A DNA stretch of 64,000 nt. Source: an uncultured Poribacteria bacterium. GTDB lineage: Bacteria > Poribacteria > WGA-4E > WGA-3G. Shown in pieces: positions 34,381 through 43,425 of this stretch. The stretch's first letter is position 1, and the number at the start of each line of letters is the position of its first letter. The position numbers and the translations under genes were made by a program. The stretch spans positions 1,116,001-1,180,000 of the forward strand of contig OX639973.1 of assembly GCA_951828385.1 (NCBI GenBank), written 5' to 3'. Below the pieces are notes generated by a model. The model was given only the letters and a program-made list of their open reading frames with translations, did not search any database and was not told the DNA's origin.

Positions 34381-34947
34381 TTATTCAAAAAGTTGTGCGA
34401 CTTGACAGGAAAAACCTTCAACGACATCTTCACCGGTGAGTGTGTCTTCAGATGTCAGTACCTTGATGTCTATTTTAGAACGATAGACCATTACCGTCTC
34501 CGATACAGGTATGAGCACCCAGACCATCTGTGTGCCTGCTTCCAGATAGGCGAACGCCTTTTCTTCAACACGATGTAGTATATCTGTCCGAGAAACGACC
34601 TCCGCGGCTAGGTCCGGCGGTACTGGAAAAGCTTTGCTCAGGTCCTCAGGTAATTGGGCTGAAGAAATAAAAGCAATATCTGGTTTCAGGACGCGCTCTC
34701 CGACTTGAAAGCCCGTGTCAGGCGTAACCACTTCGCCGAGTTGATTCTCACGCACGTACAAACCCAAGTTCAGAAAAAGCCTGGCACTAATTATCCCATG
34801 TTCCGCAGACGCAGCCGGCATCGGTATAAGTTCCCCCTTCACATATTCGTATCCCTCCAAATCGCTCGCAAGAAATTCTTCAAGCGTCATCTTCTTGGGA
34901 GGTGGAAGTATTTCTTGGGTGACTCCATGAGCGTCTTGTTGTCCCAT
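34381..34947 (-). CDS. Uma2-family endonuclease fold protein, copy 1
   Basis: 188 aa from the second ATG (MGQQDAHGV); the first ATG sits one base after GGAGG, too close. PD-(D/E)xK fold of the Uma2 family (restriction-endonuclease-like): KPDIAFISS with the active Asp, and PDLAAEVVSRTD with the E-V-V, then KAFAYLEAGTQMVWVL. The Pro of the usual VVSP is changed to Arg here. Cellular role of Uma2 proteins is not established; they are abundant in cyanobacteria, Poribacteria-like and filamentous bacteria. Confidence 0.75.
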   Translation of the reverse strand: MGQQDAHGVTQEILPPPKKMTLEEFLASDLEGYEYVKGELIPMPAASAEHGIISARLFLNLGLYVRENQLGEVVTPDTGFQVGERVLKPDIAFISSAQLPEDLSKAFPVPPDLAAEVVSRTDILHRVEEKAFAYLEAGTQMVWVLIPVSETVMVYRSKIDIKVLTSEDTLTGEDVVEGFSCQVAQLFE

Positions 34948-34988
34948 TTTCATTCCTCCATAATTAGTTTGCCGTGTTTCAACGCCAC

Positions 34989-35555
34989 CTATTCAAAAAG
35001 TTGTGTGACTTGACATGAAAACCCTTCAACGACATCTTCACCGGTGAGCGTGTCGTTGCGTGTGAGCAATTTGATATCTGTTTCCGAACGATATACTGTC
35101 ACTGTTTTTGATCCGGGTTCAACTACCCAGACGAGACGCGTTCCCGCGTTGAGATAAGCGAACGCTTTTTCAATCACACGCCGGAAAGCATCTGATGGTG
35201 AAACCACCTCAACCGCAAGATCTGGCGGCACCGGGCATGCTCTGCTCGGATCGTCAGGCAGATGCGCTGTTGAAAGGAAGGCAACGTCCGGTTTTAGAAT
35301 GCGCTCACTGACTTGAAAACCTGTGTCTGGCGTAACCACCTCACCGAGTTGATTATCTTGTACATATAGACCTAAACGTAAGAAAACCTTGGCACAGACC
35401 AAACCGTGTTCCCAAGATGCAGCTGGCATCGGTATAAGTTCCCCCTTCACATATTCGTATCCCTCTAAATCGCTCGCAAGAAATTCTTCAAGCGTCATCT
35501 TCTTGGGAGGTGGAAGTATCTCTTGGGTGCCTACATGAGCATTTTGTTGTCCCAT
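34989..35555 (-). CDS. Uma2-family endonuclease fold protein, copy 2
   Basis: 188 aa, same start arrangement as copy 1 (MGQQNAHVGT). Motifs KPDVAFLST and PDLAVEVVSPSD, then KAFAYLNAGTRLVWVV. The first 50 residues are nearly identical to copy 1, and all three copies share the last 15 (VVEGFSCQVxQLFE), so the three are tandem duplicates, 35 to 41 bases apart, likely co-transcribed. Confidence 0.8.
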   Translation of the reverse strand: MGQQNAHVGTQEILPPPKKMTLEEFLASDLEGYEYVKGELIPMPAASWEHGLVCAKVFLRLGLYVQDNQLGEVVTPDTGFQVSERILKPDVAFLSTAHLPDDPSRACPVPPDLAVEVVSPSDAFRRVIEKAFAYLNAGTRLVWVVEPGSKTVTVYRSETDIKLLTRNDTLTGEDVVEGFSCQVTQLFE

Positions 35556-35596
35556 TTTCATTCCTCCGCGGTGAGTTTATCAAGGTTCAAATTTAT

Positions 35597-36169
35597 CTAC
35601 TCAAAAAGTTGTGCCACTTGACACGAAAAACCTTCAACGACATCTTCGCCAGTCAATGTGTCTTCAGACGTGAGCGTCTTGATGTCTGTTCGAGAACGAT
35701 ACACGGTTACCGTCTTTCCCACAGGTTCAATAATCCAGACGATTTGTGTGCCAGCATTGAGATAAGCAAACGCCTTTTCAAGAACACGATATTGAATATC
35801 TGTCGGTGAAACAACTTCAACAGCGAGATCTGGAGCTATAGGGGATGCCTGGTCCCTGTTCTCAGGTAACCTCGCTGTAGAAACAAACGCGACATCCGGT
35901 TTAACCAGTCGGTCTCCCAACTTAAAGTCTGTATCCGCCGGATATACACGTCCGAGTTGATTCTCACGAACATGCAAACTCAAAAGAAAACTGAGATTCA
36001 TACTAATTTCACCGTGTTCCATTGTCGGAGGGGCCATCGGTATTAACTTTCCTTTCGCGTATTCATATCCCTCTAAATCGCTCTCAAGAAATTCTTCCAA
36101 CGTCATATCGGTTTCCAGCGGCGCAAGGGATATTGCCGCTTGTTCATATCCATTTTTGGGAATGTCCAT
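35597..36169 (-). CDS. Uma2-family endonuclease fold protein, copy 3
   Basis: 190 aa, start MDIPKNGYEQ with GGAGAG upstream. Motifs KPDVAFVST and PDLAVEVVSPTD, then KAFAYLNAGTQIVWII. First gene of the cluster and the most different at the N-terminus. All expected PD-(D/E)xK positions are kept. Confidence 0.8.
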   Translation of the reverse strand: MDIPKNGYEQAAISLAPLETDMTLEEFLESDLEGYEYAKGKLIPMAPPTMEHGEISMNLSFLLSLHVRENQLGRVYPADTDFKLGDRLVKPDVAFVSTARLPENRDQASPIAPDLAVEVVSPTDIQYRVLEKAFAYLNAGTQIVWIIEPVGKTVTVYRSRTDIKTLTSEDTLTGEDVVEGFSCQVAQLFE

Positions 36170-36204
36170 CAGAATCTCTCCTTTTTCAATGCTACCTATT
36201 TCAA

Positions 36205-36233
36205 TTGCATCACACTGCGTTTTTTGTTATAAT
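36205..36233 (+). promoter_or_regulatory. Promoter of the HTH-hydrolase gene
   Basis: TTGCAT (36205-36210), 17 bases, TATAAT (36228-36233); start of the gene 35 bases on. Divergent from the Uma2 cluster. Confidence 0.6.
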
Positions 36234-36268
36234 GTTCCGTAAACCAATAAAGTAAGGAGAACACCACC

Positions 36269-37096
36269 ATGGCATACACACTTGAAGACGAATTTGGTGA
36301 CATTATCGGCAAAGCCCGACGCGGGCAGAACCTATCCCCAAGCGAAATCGCTACTGCTGCCGGTATCACAGAAGCGGAACTTGCTCGTATGGAAAAGTAT
36401 ACCTTAAAACCGACAGAAACGCAAGTTTTTCGTCTCGCAGAAGTACTGAATTTGGACGGGACTAAACTACTCGATATTGCAACGGAGCAATGGGAACCCG
36501 AACCACCTCAGCAGACAAACAGCGCAAACCTTGAAGTTATTACAATTAGCGCGCCCGTCGGAGGGTGGCCCGTCAACGCCTATCTTTTGATCTGCAAAGC
36601 CACCGACGATGCTGCGATTATTGACACAGCGGCGCATCCGGATCTCATCTTAGCACAACTCGATGCTCGTCCTGTGAATCCGACGACGATACTCCTGACA
36701 CATGCCCATAGCGACCATACCGATGGATTATCGCAGCTTCAAACCGAAACAGGATGTGAAACCTACATCCATCAAAACGAACCGAAACCGCGGAGCAACA
36801 AAAAACTACGCGAGGTAGCACACGGCGATGTCCTCTCCGTCGGTGAACTCATGGTTAGCGTAGTAAATACACCCGGACATACGCCCGGTGGGTGTAGTTT
36901 CCTAACGCAGAACGTAGGGTTCGTCGGTGATGCGATCTTCGCGGGTTCTGTCGGTGGACCTAATATCTCCTATCAGGATGAAATTGAGAGTGTTCGTGAT
37001 AATCTACTATCACTCCCAGACTCAGTTAGACTCTTTCCGGGACACGGTCCCTCCACCACCGTCGGTGAGGAAAAACGACACAACCCATTTTTCTAA
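36269..37096 (+). CDS. HTH (XRE) domain fused to a metallo-beta-lactamase-fold hydrolase
   Basis: 275 aa, AAGGAG before the ATG. Residues about 10-68: Cro/C1-type helix-turn-helix (LSPSEIATAAGITEAELAR MEK, then FRLAEVLNLD). Residues about 85-275: metallo-beta-lactamase fold with THAHSDHTDG (HxHxDH), TPGHTPGG, FVGDAIFAG and FPGHGPSTT, so all zinc ligands of the glyoxalase II-like group are present. Both halves look functional. An enzyme that may sense and regulate, or a DNA-tethered hydrolase; the substrate is unknown. Confidence 0.85.
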   Translation: MAYTLEDEFGDIIGKARRGQNLSPSEIATAAGITEAELARMEKYTLKPTETQVFRLAEVLNLDGTKLLDIATEQWEPEPPQQTNSANLEVITISAPVGGWPVNAYLLICKATDDAAIIDTAAHPDLILAQLDARPVNPTTILLTHAHSDHTDGLSQLQTETGCETYIHQNEPKPRSNKKLREVAHGDVLSVGELMVSVVNTPGHTPGGCSFLTQNVGFVGDAIFAGSVGGPNISYQDEIESVRDNLLSLPDSVRLFPGHGPSTTVGEEKRHNPFF

Positions 37097-37235
37097 TTTT
37101 TAAACCATGGGTCTCCTCTGACCGTTTTCACCGCTGTCGAAAAGCAGATTTTCGGTTAAATTGACCCATCTTTGAAAAAGAAAAATGTGGGCTATCAATA
37201 GCATATAGGTGGCATCACTAACGGAAGGTTGACTT

Positions 37236-38258
37236 TTGCTCTCTTATCTCCTCCAGCGTTTTCTTTCGATCGGTCTATCCCTTTTAGCGGTATCGCTCCT
37301 CGTTTTCCTGATGGTGCATCTCATCCCCGGCGATGCCGCTGTCGCTATTCTGGGAGAACGCGCCACCGAAAAAGCACTTATCGAACTTCGAGAGGAAATG
37401 GGACTTGACAAACCGCTGTACCACCAATACGCCAAATTCTTGTGGGATGCCGCACATCTCGACTTCGGTCGCTCCTTTAAAACGAAGCAACCTGTGGTCG
37501 ATGAAATCAAACGTTACTTCCCAGCAACCGCTGAACTGACCCTCGCAGCGATGGCATTTTCGATTATATTCGGCATCGCTGCGGGGGTCATTGCCGCCAT
37601 CTTTCGCGGAACATTTTTAGACTATTTCTCCATGTCAGTATCCCTCGCTGGAATCTCCATGCCGATCTTCTGGCTGGGGTTGATGCTGATTCTGCTTTTT
37701 TCCTATTTTCTTCCGATACTACCCAGCAGTGGTCGACTGGATGTCATCTTAGATTTAGATATTCAGACACGCACCGGTTTTTACCTTATTGACACACTCC
37801 TTACAGGCAATTTCACCGCCTTCCGAAGTGCTATTGCACACCTCATGCTCCCCGCGATTACATTAGGCACTATCCCATTAGCGATTATTGCCCGGATGAC
37901 CCGCTCCAGTCTACTTGAAGTGCTAAATCAACCGTATATCACAACGGCTTACGCGAAAGGCTTGCCTCGGTGGAAGGTTATCAGCAAACACGCCATGAAA
38001 AATAGCATGGTGCCTGTCTTAACGATTATCGGATTAGAATTCGGCTATCTGTTAGGTGGCGCGATTTTGACCGAACATATTTTTTCTTGGCCCGGACTCG
38101 GTTCATGGCTGCGCGCAGCGGTTGAGGCTCGCGATGTCCGCGCTGTGCAAGGTGGCGTGCTTTTCGTGGCAGCCGTCTTTATGCTCGTCAACCTTATCGT
38201 GGATATGTTGTATGCCTACTTCGACCCGCGTATCCGAGTGGGAGATGAAGCGAAATGA
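37236..38258 (+). CDS. ABC transporter permease, DppB/OppB family
   Basis: 340 aa with a TTG start after GGAAGG. Begins LSYLLQRFLSIGLSLLAVSL, the typical first membrane segment of DppB; six membrane segments; EAA-like loop TTAYAKGLPRWKVISKHAMKN; end YAYFDPRIRVG is the conserved DppB C-terminus. Imports di- or oligopeptides or similar solutes together with the DppC-like partner. Stop overlaps the next start (ATGA). Confidence 0.9.
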   Translation: MLSYLLQRFLSIGLSLLAVSLLVFLMVHLIPGDAAVAILGERATEKALIELREEMGLDKPLYHQYAKFLWDAAHLDFGRSFKTKQPVVDEIKRYFPATAELTLAAMAFSIIFGIAAGVIAAIFRGTFLDYFSMSVSLAGISMPIFWLGLMLILLFSYFLPILPSSGRLDVILDLDIQTRTGFYLIDTLLTGNFTAFRSAIAHLMLPAITLGTIPLAIIARMTRSSLLEVLNQPYITTAYAKGLPRWKVISKHAMKNSMVPVLTIIGLEFGYLLGGAILTEHIFSWPGLGSWLRAAVEARDVRAVQGGVLFVAAVFMLVNLIVDMLYAYFDPRIRVGDEAK

Positions 38259-39109
38259 GTACGCCAACAACCGCCAGCAGCCAACAACATATCTTTCGGA
38301 AACTCTTAAAACACCGTTCCGCCACCATTGGCGCATCCATTATCCTATTTTTCATTGTCGTTGCCATCTTCGCGCCACTTATTGCGACACATGATCCAAG
38401 ACAAGCAAACATCGTTGAACGCCTCCAGGGTGGATCCGCTTCGCACTATCTTGGTACCGATAAGGTGGGACGAGATATTTTTAGCAGGATCGTCTACGGG
38501 ACGCGTATCTCTCTGAAAGTTGGGCTTATCGCTATGACTTTCTCTGTCGGGTTTGGCACATTATTTGGGGCAATTGCTGGTTACTACGGTGGAAAGCTTG
38601 ACAACCTAATCATGCGCGTAATGGACATGATGCTTGCGATGCCGAGCATCCTTCTCGCGATGGTTATCGTGACGATTCTCGGGCAGAGTCTCACAAATGC
38701 GATTATCGCTGTATCAATCGTCTATATCCCCCAATACGCCCGAATCCTGCGCGCCTCAGTTCTGAAAGTCCGCGAATTAGATTACGTCGTCGCCGCGAAG
38801 GTCATTGGTGCAAGCAACAACCGTATTCTCCGCACGACTATCCTTCCGAATTGTCTCGCGCCCCTGATTGTCCAAGCGACTTTAGGTATCGGTGCAGCCA
38901 TTTTAGATGCGGCAGGACTCAGCTTCTTAGGCCTCGGTGCAGAAATCGGTGAACCCGAATGGGGCGCGATGCTCAACGAAAACCGAGACCTCATCCGTCG
39001 CGCGCCTTTAGCCGTCACCGCTCCCGGTGTCGCTATCTTCCTGATCGTCTTAGGCTTCAACCTCCTCGGCGATGCACTCCGAGATGCGCTTGATCCGCAG
39101 ATAGATTAA
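38255..39109 (+). CDS. ABC transporter permease, DppC/OppC family
   Basis: 284 aa, ATG overlaps the stop of the DppB-like gene by four bases. N-terminal cytoplasmic tail then a membrane segment (ATIGASIILFFIVVAIFAPLI), LGTDKVGRDIFSRIVYGTRI, EAA-like loop DYVVAAKVIGASNNRI and the end GDALRDALDPQID, all as in DppC. No binding protein or ATPases are next to the pair, so the rest of the transporter is encoded elsewhere. Confidence 0.9.
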   Translation: MSTPTTASSQQHIFRKLLKHRSATIGASIILFFIVVAIFAPLIATHDPRQANIVERLQGGSASHYLGTDKVGRDIFSRIVYGTRISLKVGLIAMTFSVGFGTLFGAIAGYYGGKLDNLIMRVMDMMLAMPSILLAMVIVTILGQSLTNAIIAVSIVYIPQYARILRASVLKVRELDYVVAAKVIGASNNRILRTTILPNCLAPLIVQATLGIGAAILDAAGLSFLGLGAEIGEPEWGAMLNENRDLIRRAPLAVTAPGVAIFLIVLGFNLLGDALRDALDPQID

Positions 39110-39168
39110 AAACAGACGCGTTTCGGCTGAAAACGAAAACGCAATTGATGGACATACCCTATATTTTT

Positions 39169-39198
39169 TTGACACACTCTATTTTTTCGTGGTATAAT
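39169..39198 (+). promoter_or_regulatory. Promoter of the multicopper oxidase gene
   Basis: TTGACA (39169-39174), 18 bases, TATAAT (39193-39198). Both hexamers are consensus. Confidence 0.65.
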
Positions 39199-39234
39199 TG
39201 AATGCAAATTTAACCCACTGAGGTTCAGTTCTTT

Positions 39235-40377
39235 ATGAGATCTGTTTTAAAGGCTCATTTTTTGAAAATGAGTCTCAATATCACAAGCCCAGGCCTGCCA
39301 CAAGGCACGTATAAATTACGTCCTCTCCGCCTTAACGAAAAACCACGATTTACATCCAACATATTTCTCGTTTTTATCGGTATGATGCTGTGCTTCTTCA
39401 CCGTCACCGCTGAAGCTGCAACGCGAGAATATTGGATCGCTGCTGAGAAAGTCGAATGGAACTACGCACCGAGCGGACAAAATCTCATCAGACCCAATAT
39501 GGGATTGGACGTTTGGGGCAAAGCCCTGGTGTATGAGAAATATCGCTATATCCAATATACCGATAACACCTATACCACACAAGTCGAACAACCTATGTGG
39601 ATGGGTATTCTCGGGCCGCAATTGCACGCTGTTGAAGGCGACAGCATAAAGGTGCATTTCCTCAATCGCGCCGACAAACCCCTTAGCATCCACGTTCACG
39701 GGTTACAATACGATGAAGACAACGAAGGCGCGGATATGAAAGGCTCCGGTGCCTTCGTGAAACCCGGCAGTATGTTCACCTACCATTGGGAAGTAGACAG
39801 CGATTCTGCCCCTGGTCCTAACGATCCGTCGTCTATCGTCTGGCTTTACCACTCCCACGTCAATGCCGTAACAGAGGTTTATGACGGCTTAATCGGAACT
39901 GTTGTGGTCACCAAAAAAGGGATGGCGCGTGCATCAGATGATCCGCGTCCTAAAGATATTGACAAAGCGTTCACGACCCTGTTCCTCATCTTCAACGAAA
40001 ATGACCGAAAAATCGTTGAAAGCGGACAAAATGAGGCTTATGCGTCGCCTGAAGAAGCGGAAGAGGGGAATCTCAAGCACGCGATTAACGGATTTATCTT
40101 CGGAAATCTACAAGGTCTGGAAGTCGAACAACACGATCGCGTCCGTTGGTATCTTATTGGGTTAGGTACTGAAGTCGATATGCACACCGCGCACTGGCAC
40201 GGTCAGACGGTGCTAAACGCTGGGAAACGTACCGATGTTGTAGAACTACTCCCCGGTAGTATGGTTACTGTAGATATGATAGCGAAAACCCCGGGCAATT
40301 GGCTCTATCACTGCCATGTCGCAGACCATATTACGGCAGGCATGAATACACGCTGGCGAGTCGTGCCAAAGCGTTGA
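39235..40377 (+). CDS. Secreted two-domain multicopper oxidase
   Basis: 380 aa. The signal peptide is preceded by an unusually long polar tail of about 35 residues; cleavage is expected at AEA near residue 62, so a later start is possible. Copper ligands: HVHG, WLYHSHVN, TAHWHG and YHCHVADHITAGM, i.e. type 1, 2 and 3 sites as in two-domain laccase or nitrite-reductase-like enzymes. Only one HxHG/HSH pair and one HWHG/HCH pair are present, so a trimer is expected to form the trinuclear sites. Oxidises phenols or metals in the periplasm. It lies upstream of a ferric-iron importer, which would suit a ferroxidase role. Confidence 0.85.
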   Translation: MRSVLKAHFLKMSLNITSPGLPQGTYKLRPLRLNEKPRFTSNIFLVFIGMMLCFFTVTAEAATREYWIAAEKVEWNYAPSGQNLIRPNMGLDVWGKALVYEKYRYIQYTDNTYTTQVEQPMWMGILGPQLHAVEGDSIKVHFLNRADKPLSIHVHGLQYDEDNEGADMKGSGAFVKPGSMFTYHWEVDSDSAPGPNDPSSIVWLYHSHVNAVTEVYDGLIGTVVVTKKGMARASDDPRPKDIDKAFTTLFLIFNENDRKIVESGQNEAYASPEEAEEGNLKHAINGFIFGNLQGLEVEQHDRVRWYLIGLGTEVDMHTAHWHGQTVLNAGKRTDVVELLPGSMVTVDMIAKTPGNWLYHCHVADHITAGMNTRWRVVPKR

Positions 40378-40495
40378 CAAGACGGCACACTGTGCATCTA
40401 TGCAATAACCCCGAACCTTTTACTGCCGTATCTGACAAAATTTATACCAGTTTGATTCGGTGTACACATATTCAGTTTACCATTCTATTAAAGGA

Positions 40496-40617
40496 TAGGA
40501 CTTACGCATGCTGCTCTTTTGTAGCACAAACTTCATAGTTTGTGCCACCAGAACGCTGTGTTTTCCGAAAATTCTCATCTAACAGAACGGGCTGCAGTCA
40601 AAATTGCGTAAGTCCTA
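40496..40617. repeat. 122-bp MITE-like element
   Basis: Perfect 13-bp terminal inverted repeats, TAGGACTTACGCA (40496-40508) and TGCGTAAGTCCTA (40605-40617). Internal hairpin GCACAAACT / AGTTTGTGC (40524-40545). A half copy of the end (GGGACTTACGTA) appears near 57591. It ends 12 bases before the iron-binding-protein gene and could affect its expression. Confidence 0.75.
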
Positions 40618-40629
40618 AAAGGAGATATA

Positions 40630-41640
40630 ATGTTTAATAACAGATTGCGTTTGTTTAACTACGTTTTGCCAATTTTGCTCTTATTCACCATTATCGGGAC
40701 AGTTCACGCTGAAACACTAACTATCTATTCTGGACGCAGCAAGAGCCTCGTTGAACCAATTATCAAGCAATTTGAAAAAGAGACCGGCATCCAAGTGAAG
40801 GTGAGTTACGCCAATACGACCCAGTTAGCCGCCACGCTCTTAACAGAAGGCGACAAAAGTCCCGCTGCGCTCTTTTGGGCACAAGATGCTGGTGCGCTCG
40901 GTGCCGTTAGTAAAAAAGCGATGTTTGAGAAACTGCCGGCATCTATACTCGCTAAAGTTCCTTCGGATTTCCGCGATGCCGATGGTTTCTGGGTAGCGAC
41001 AAGCGGTAGAGCGCGGGTTCTCGCTTACTCGCCTGAACGCGTTAAAATGGAAGAACTCCCGCAAAGCGTTTTCGATTTAGCACAACCGATGTGGAAAGGT
41101 AGAGTCGGTTGGGCACCAACAAATGCGTCCTTCCAAGCCTTTGTCACTTCGCTCCGTATGCAAGTCGGTGAAGAAAAAACCGCGGAATGGCTGCGTGGGA
41201 TGAAAGCAAACGGCGTGAAAAAATACGCTAAAAACACACCCATCATAGAGGCACTCGCTGCAGGCGAAATCGATCTCGGTTTACCGAACCACTACTACCT
41301 CCTCCGTTTCAAAAAGGGGAACGCCAGTTTTCCAGTAGCACAAACCTTCTTCAAGGCAGATGATCCGGGTAACCTCGTTAATGTTGCCGGTATCGGACTG
41401 CTGAAGAGTAGCGAAAACAAAGATGCGGCTTTGAAGTTAGTGAAATTTTTGTTATCCGCTAAAGCACAGCAGTACTTTACGAGCGACGTATTTGAATACC
41501 CTGTTATCGAGGGTGTCATCCCAAACGCGAATCTGATACCGTTATCCGAGCTGCTCGAACTCGCGCCAACATTCAACCTCAATGATATGGACGACCTTGA
41601 TGGTACAGTCGATTTATTACGACGCGTCGAAATTCTATAG
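40630..41640 (+). CDS. Fe(3+) ABC transporter periplasmic binding protein (FbpA/AfuA-like)
   Basis: 336 aa, GGAG before the ATG; signal peptide ends VHA near residue 26. Type II periplasmic binding protein: TLTIYSGRSKSLVEPIIKQF start, FWAQDAGALGAV hinge, WKGRVGWAPTNASFQAF and GLPNHYYLLRFKK, which holds the Tyr pair used to bind ferric iron. Delivers iron to the permease encoded 43 bases downstream. Confidence 0.9.
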   Translation: MFNNRLRLFNYVLPILLLFTIIGTVHAETLTIYSGRSKSLVEPIIKQFEKETGIQVKVSYANTTQLAATLLTEGDKSPAALFWAQDAGALGAVSKKAMFEKLPASILAKVPSDFRDADGFWVATSGRARVLAYSPERVKMEELPQSVFDLAQPMWKGRVGWAPTNASFQAFVTSLRMQVGEEKTAEWLRGMKANGVKKYAKNTPIIEALAAGEIDLGLPNHYYLLRFKKGNASFPVAQTFFKADDPGNLVNVAGIGLLKSSENKDAALKLVKFLLSAKAQQYFTSDVFEYPVIEGVIPNANLIPLSELLELAPTFNLNDMDDLDGTVDLLRRVEIL

Positions 41641-41683
41641 AAGCGGTGAATCTCGCTTGGAAGACTGAGGCTTCGGAATTTGG

Positions 41684-43270
41684 ATGCAAAAGGTAAAAAC
41701 AGTTCGTTCACACCGTTATTTCTCTATTTCTGCTGGCGTGGCAGGCATTCCGATTGTGCTTGTCGGTATTGGCGGCCTCATCCCGTTAGTTTACTTACTG
41801 ACCAAAGCGTTTTCAGCGGAAGCTACTGCGCTTGTACAGATTGTTTTCCGCTGGCGAAACGCAAGGCTTTTTCTGAATACGCTGCTGCTCACTGCAGGTG
41901 TCCTAACTCTTGATCTACTTATAGCCACCCCCGCGGCGTGGTTGACAAGTCGGGTCAACTTAAAGGGTAAACGTTACTTTACGGTGCTGTGTGCGCTACC
42001 GCTCGCCATTCCGGGCTACGTGATGGCTTATGCATTGTTGGCACTCGGCGGAAATACCGGGATTGTCGCCCAATTATTTGGCACGAGTATCCCGCGCCTC
42101 GGTGGTTACTGGGGCGCGCTCCTCGCGCTCAGCGCCTACACAAGTCCTTATCTCTTTCTGAATCTACGCACCGCCTTGTTAGGACTCGATCCGAGCCTCG
42201 AAGAATCCGCTCGGAGTCTCGGCTATCGGTATTCTGAAACTTTCTTCCGTGTCATCCTCCCGCAACTCCGTCCTGCTTTCTATGCAAGCGGACTTCTCAT
42301 TAGTTTACACGTGCTTGGCGACTTTGGCGTTGTGTCATTGATGCGCTATGAAACTTTTAGTTACGCACTTTACACAGAATACACGCTCTCCTTTGAGCAT
42401 ATCTATGCAGCATGGCTCGCCTTGATGCTTCTCGCCTTTACTGGGTGCCTACTCTACCTTGAAGCGAAGCTGCTAAATAAGGTAGTCCTCCATCGCGCTG
42501 GGCGCGGTACCTCCCGTCAATCATCGCAGGTTCAACTCGGTGCGTGGCGCAACCCGGCTTACATTTACCTCAGTTTGCTGGCATTTGTAACAGTGGTCGT
42601 TCCAGTTGGTGCCATCCTGCTTTGGATGTTCAGAGGGTTTAATACATCGGCTTTGGAAAGCCTTTTAGCAGCCCTCGTCGGTTCGCTGTCGATTGCAATA
42701 CCTGCGGGCATTCTGTGTGCACTCCTTGCGGTGCCGTTCGCCTATATAGATGTTCGCTATCCATCACAGGCTTCAAAGGCGTTGGCGCGCGTTGCCTACA
42801 TTGTTTATGCGATACCCCCGCTTGCATTCGCGTTATCACTCATCTTTTTCGTTTTAAACACAGTCTCTTTTATCTACAAGACACTCCCCGTGCTCATCTA
42901 CGCGTGTACGCTACACTTTCTGGCAGAAGCGATCGGACCCGTGCGAAGTTCGCTCTACCAAGCCTCGCCGAACTTAGAGGAGGCAGCCCGCTCGCTTGGG
43001 TATCCACGCATACAGGCATTTTTCAAAACCCTTTTCCCTATTCTCATGCGCGGTATGCTTACGGCGACTGCTCTGGTTTTTCTTGCGACCATGAAAGAAC
43101 TCCCGCTGACTTTCCTCTTATCCCCCGCCGGATACGAAACGCTTGCTCTTAATGTCTGGAGTTACACAACTGAAGCCATGTTCGCTGAAGCAGCACCTTA
43201 CGCGCTTGCAATCCTGATCTTTTCCGGGGTATTTGTGGGTGTCTTGATTCGTCAGGAAGAACAGACGTAA
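41684..43270 (+). CDS. Fe(3+) ABC transporter permease (FbpB/ThiP-like, two fused halves)
   Basis: 528 aa, about 12 membrane segments in two homologous halves. Each half has an EAA-like cytoplasmic loop: LEESARSLGYRYSETFFRVILP and LEEAARSLGYPRIQAFFKTLFP (each written in part). Typical of FbpB permeases that import ferric iron with one binding protein and one ATPase. The expected FbpC ATPase is not adjacent; the next gene is DUF4956. Confidence 0.9.
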   Translation: MQKVKTVRSHRYFSISAGVAGIPIVLVGIGGLIPLVYLLTKAFSAEATALVQIVFRWRNARLFLNTLLLTAGVLTLDLLIATPAAWLTSRVNLKGKRYFTVLCALPLAIPGYVMAYALLALGGNTGIVAQLFGTSIPRLGGYWGALLALSAYTSPYLFLNLRTALLGLDPSLEESARSLGYRYSETFFRVILPQLRPAFYASGLLISLHVLGDFGVVSLMRYETFSYALYTEYTLSFEHIYAAWLALMLLAFTGCLLYLEAKLLNKVVLHRAGRGTSRQSSQVQLGAWRNPAYIYLSLLAFVTVVVPVGAILLWMFRGFNTSALESLLAALVGSLSIAIPAGILCALLAVPFAYIDVRYPSQASKALARVAYIVYAIPPLAFALSLIFFVLNTVSFIYKTLPVLIYACTLHFLAEAIGPVRSSLYQASPNLEEAARSLGYPRIQAFFKTLFPILMRGMLTATALVFLATMKELPLTFLLSPAGYETLALNVWSYTTEAMFAEAAPYALAILIFSGVFVGVLIRQEEQT

Positions 43271-43368
43271 CATTGCCTTAACCTCGGAAGCGAAGCCCTA
43301 TCCGAAGTTGTGTTTTAACACGCCCCAAGCAGTTTACAGGAAAAACGAAGCAAATTCCCAACAATTTC

Positions 43369-43397
43369 TTCACAAATTTGTCTGATTATGGTAGAAT
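43369..43397 (+). promoter_or_regulatory. Promoter of the DUF4956-CotH pair
   Basis: TTCACA (43369-43374), 17 bases, TAGAAT (43392-43397); gene start 29 bases later. One mismatch in each hexamer. Confidence 0.5.
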
Positions 43398-43425
43398 ATC
43401 CTAAACCTTCAACCGGCAAACAGGA

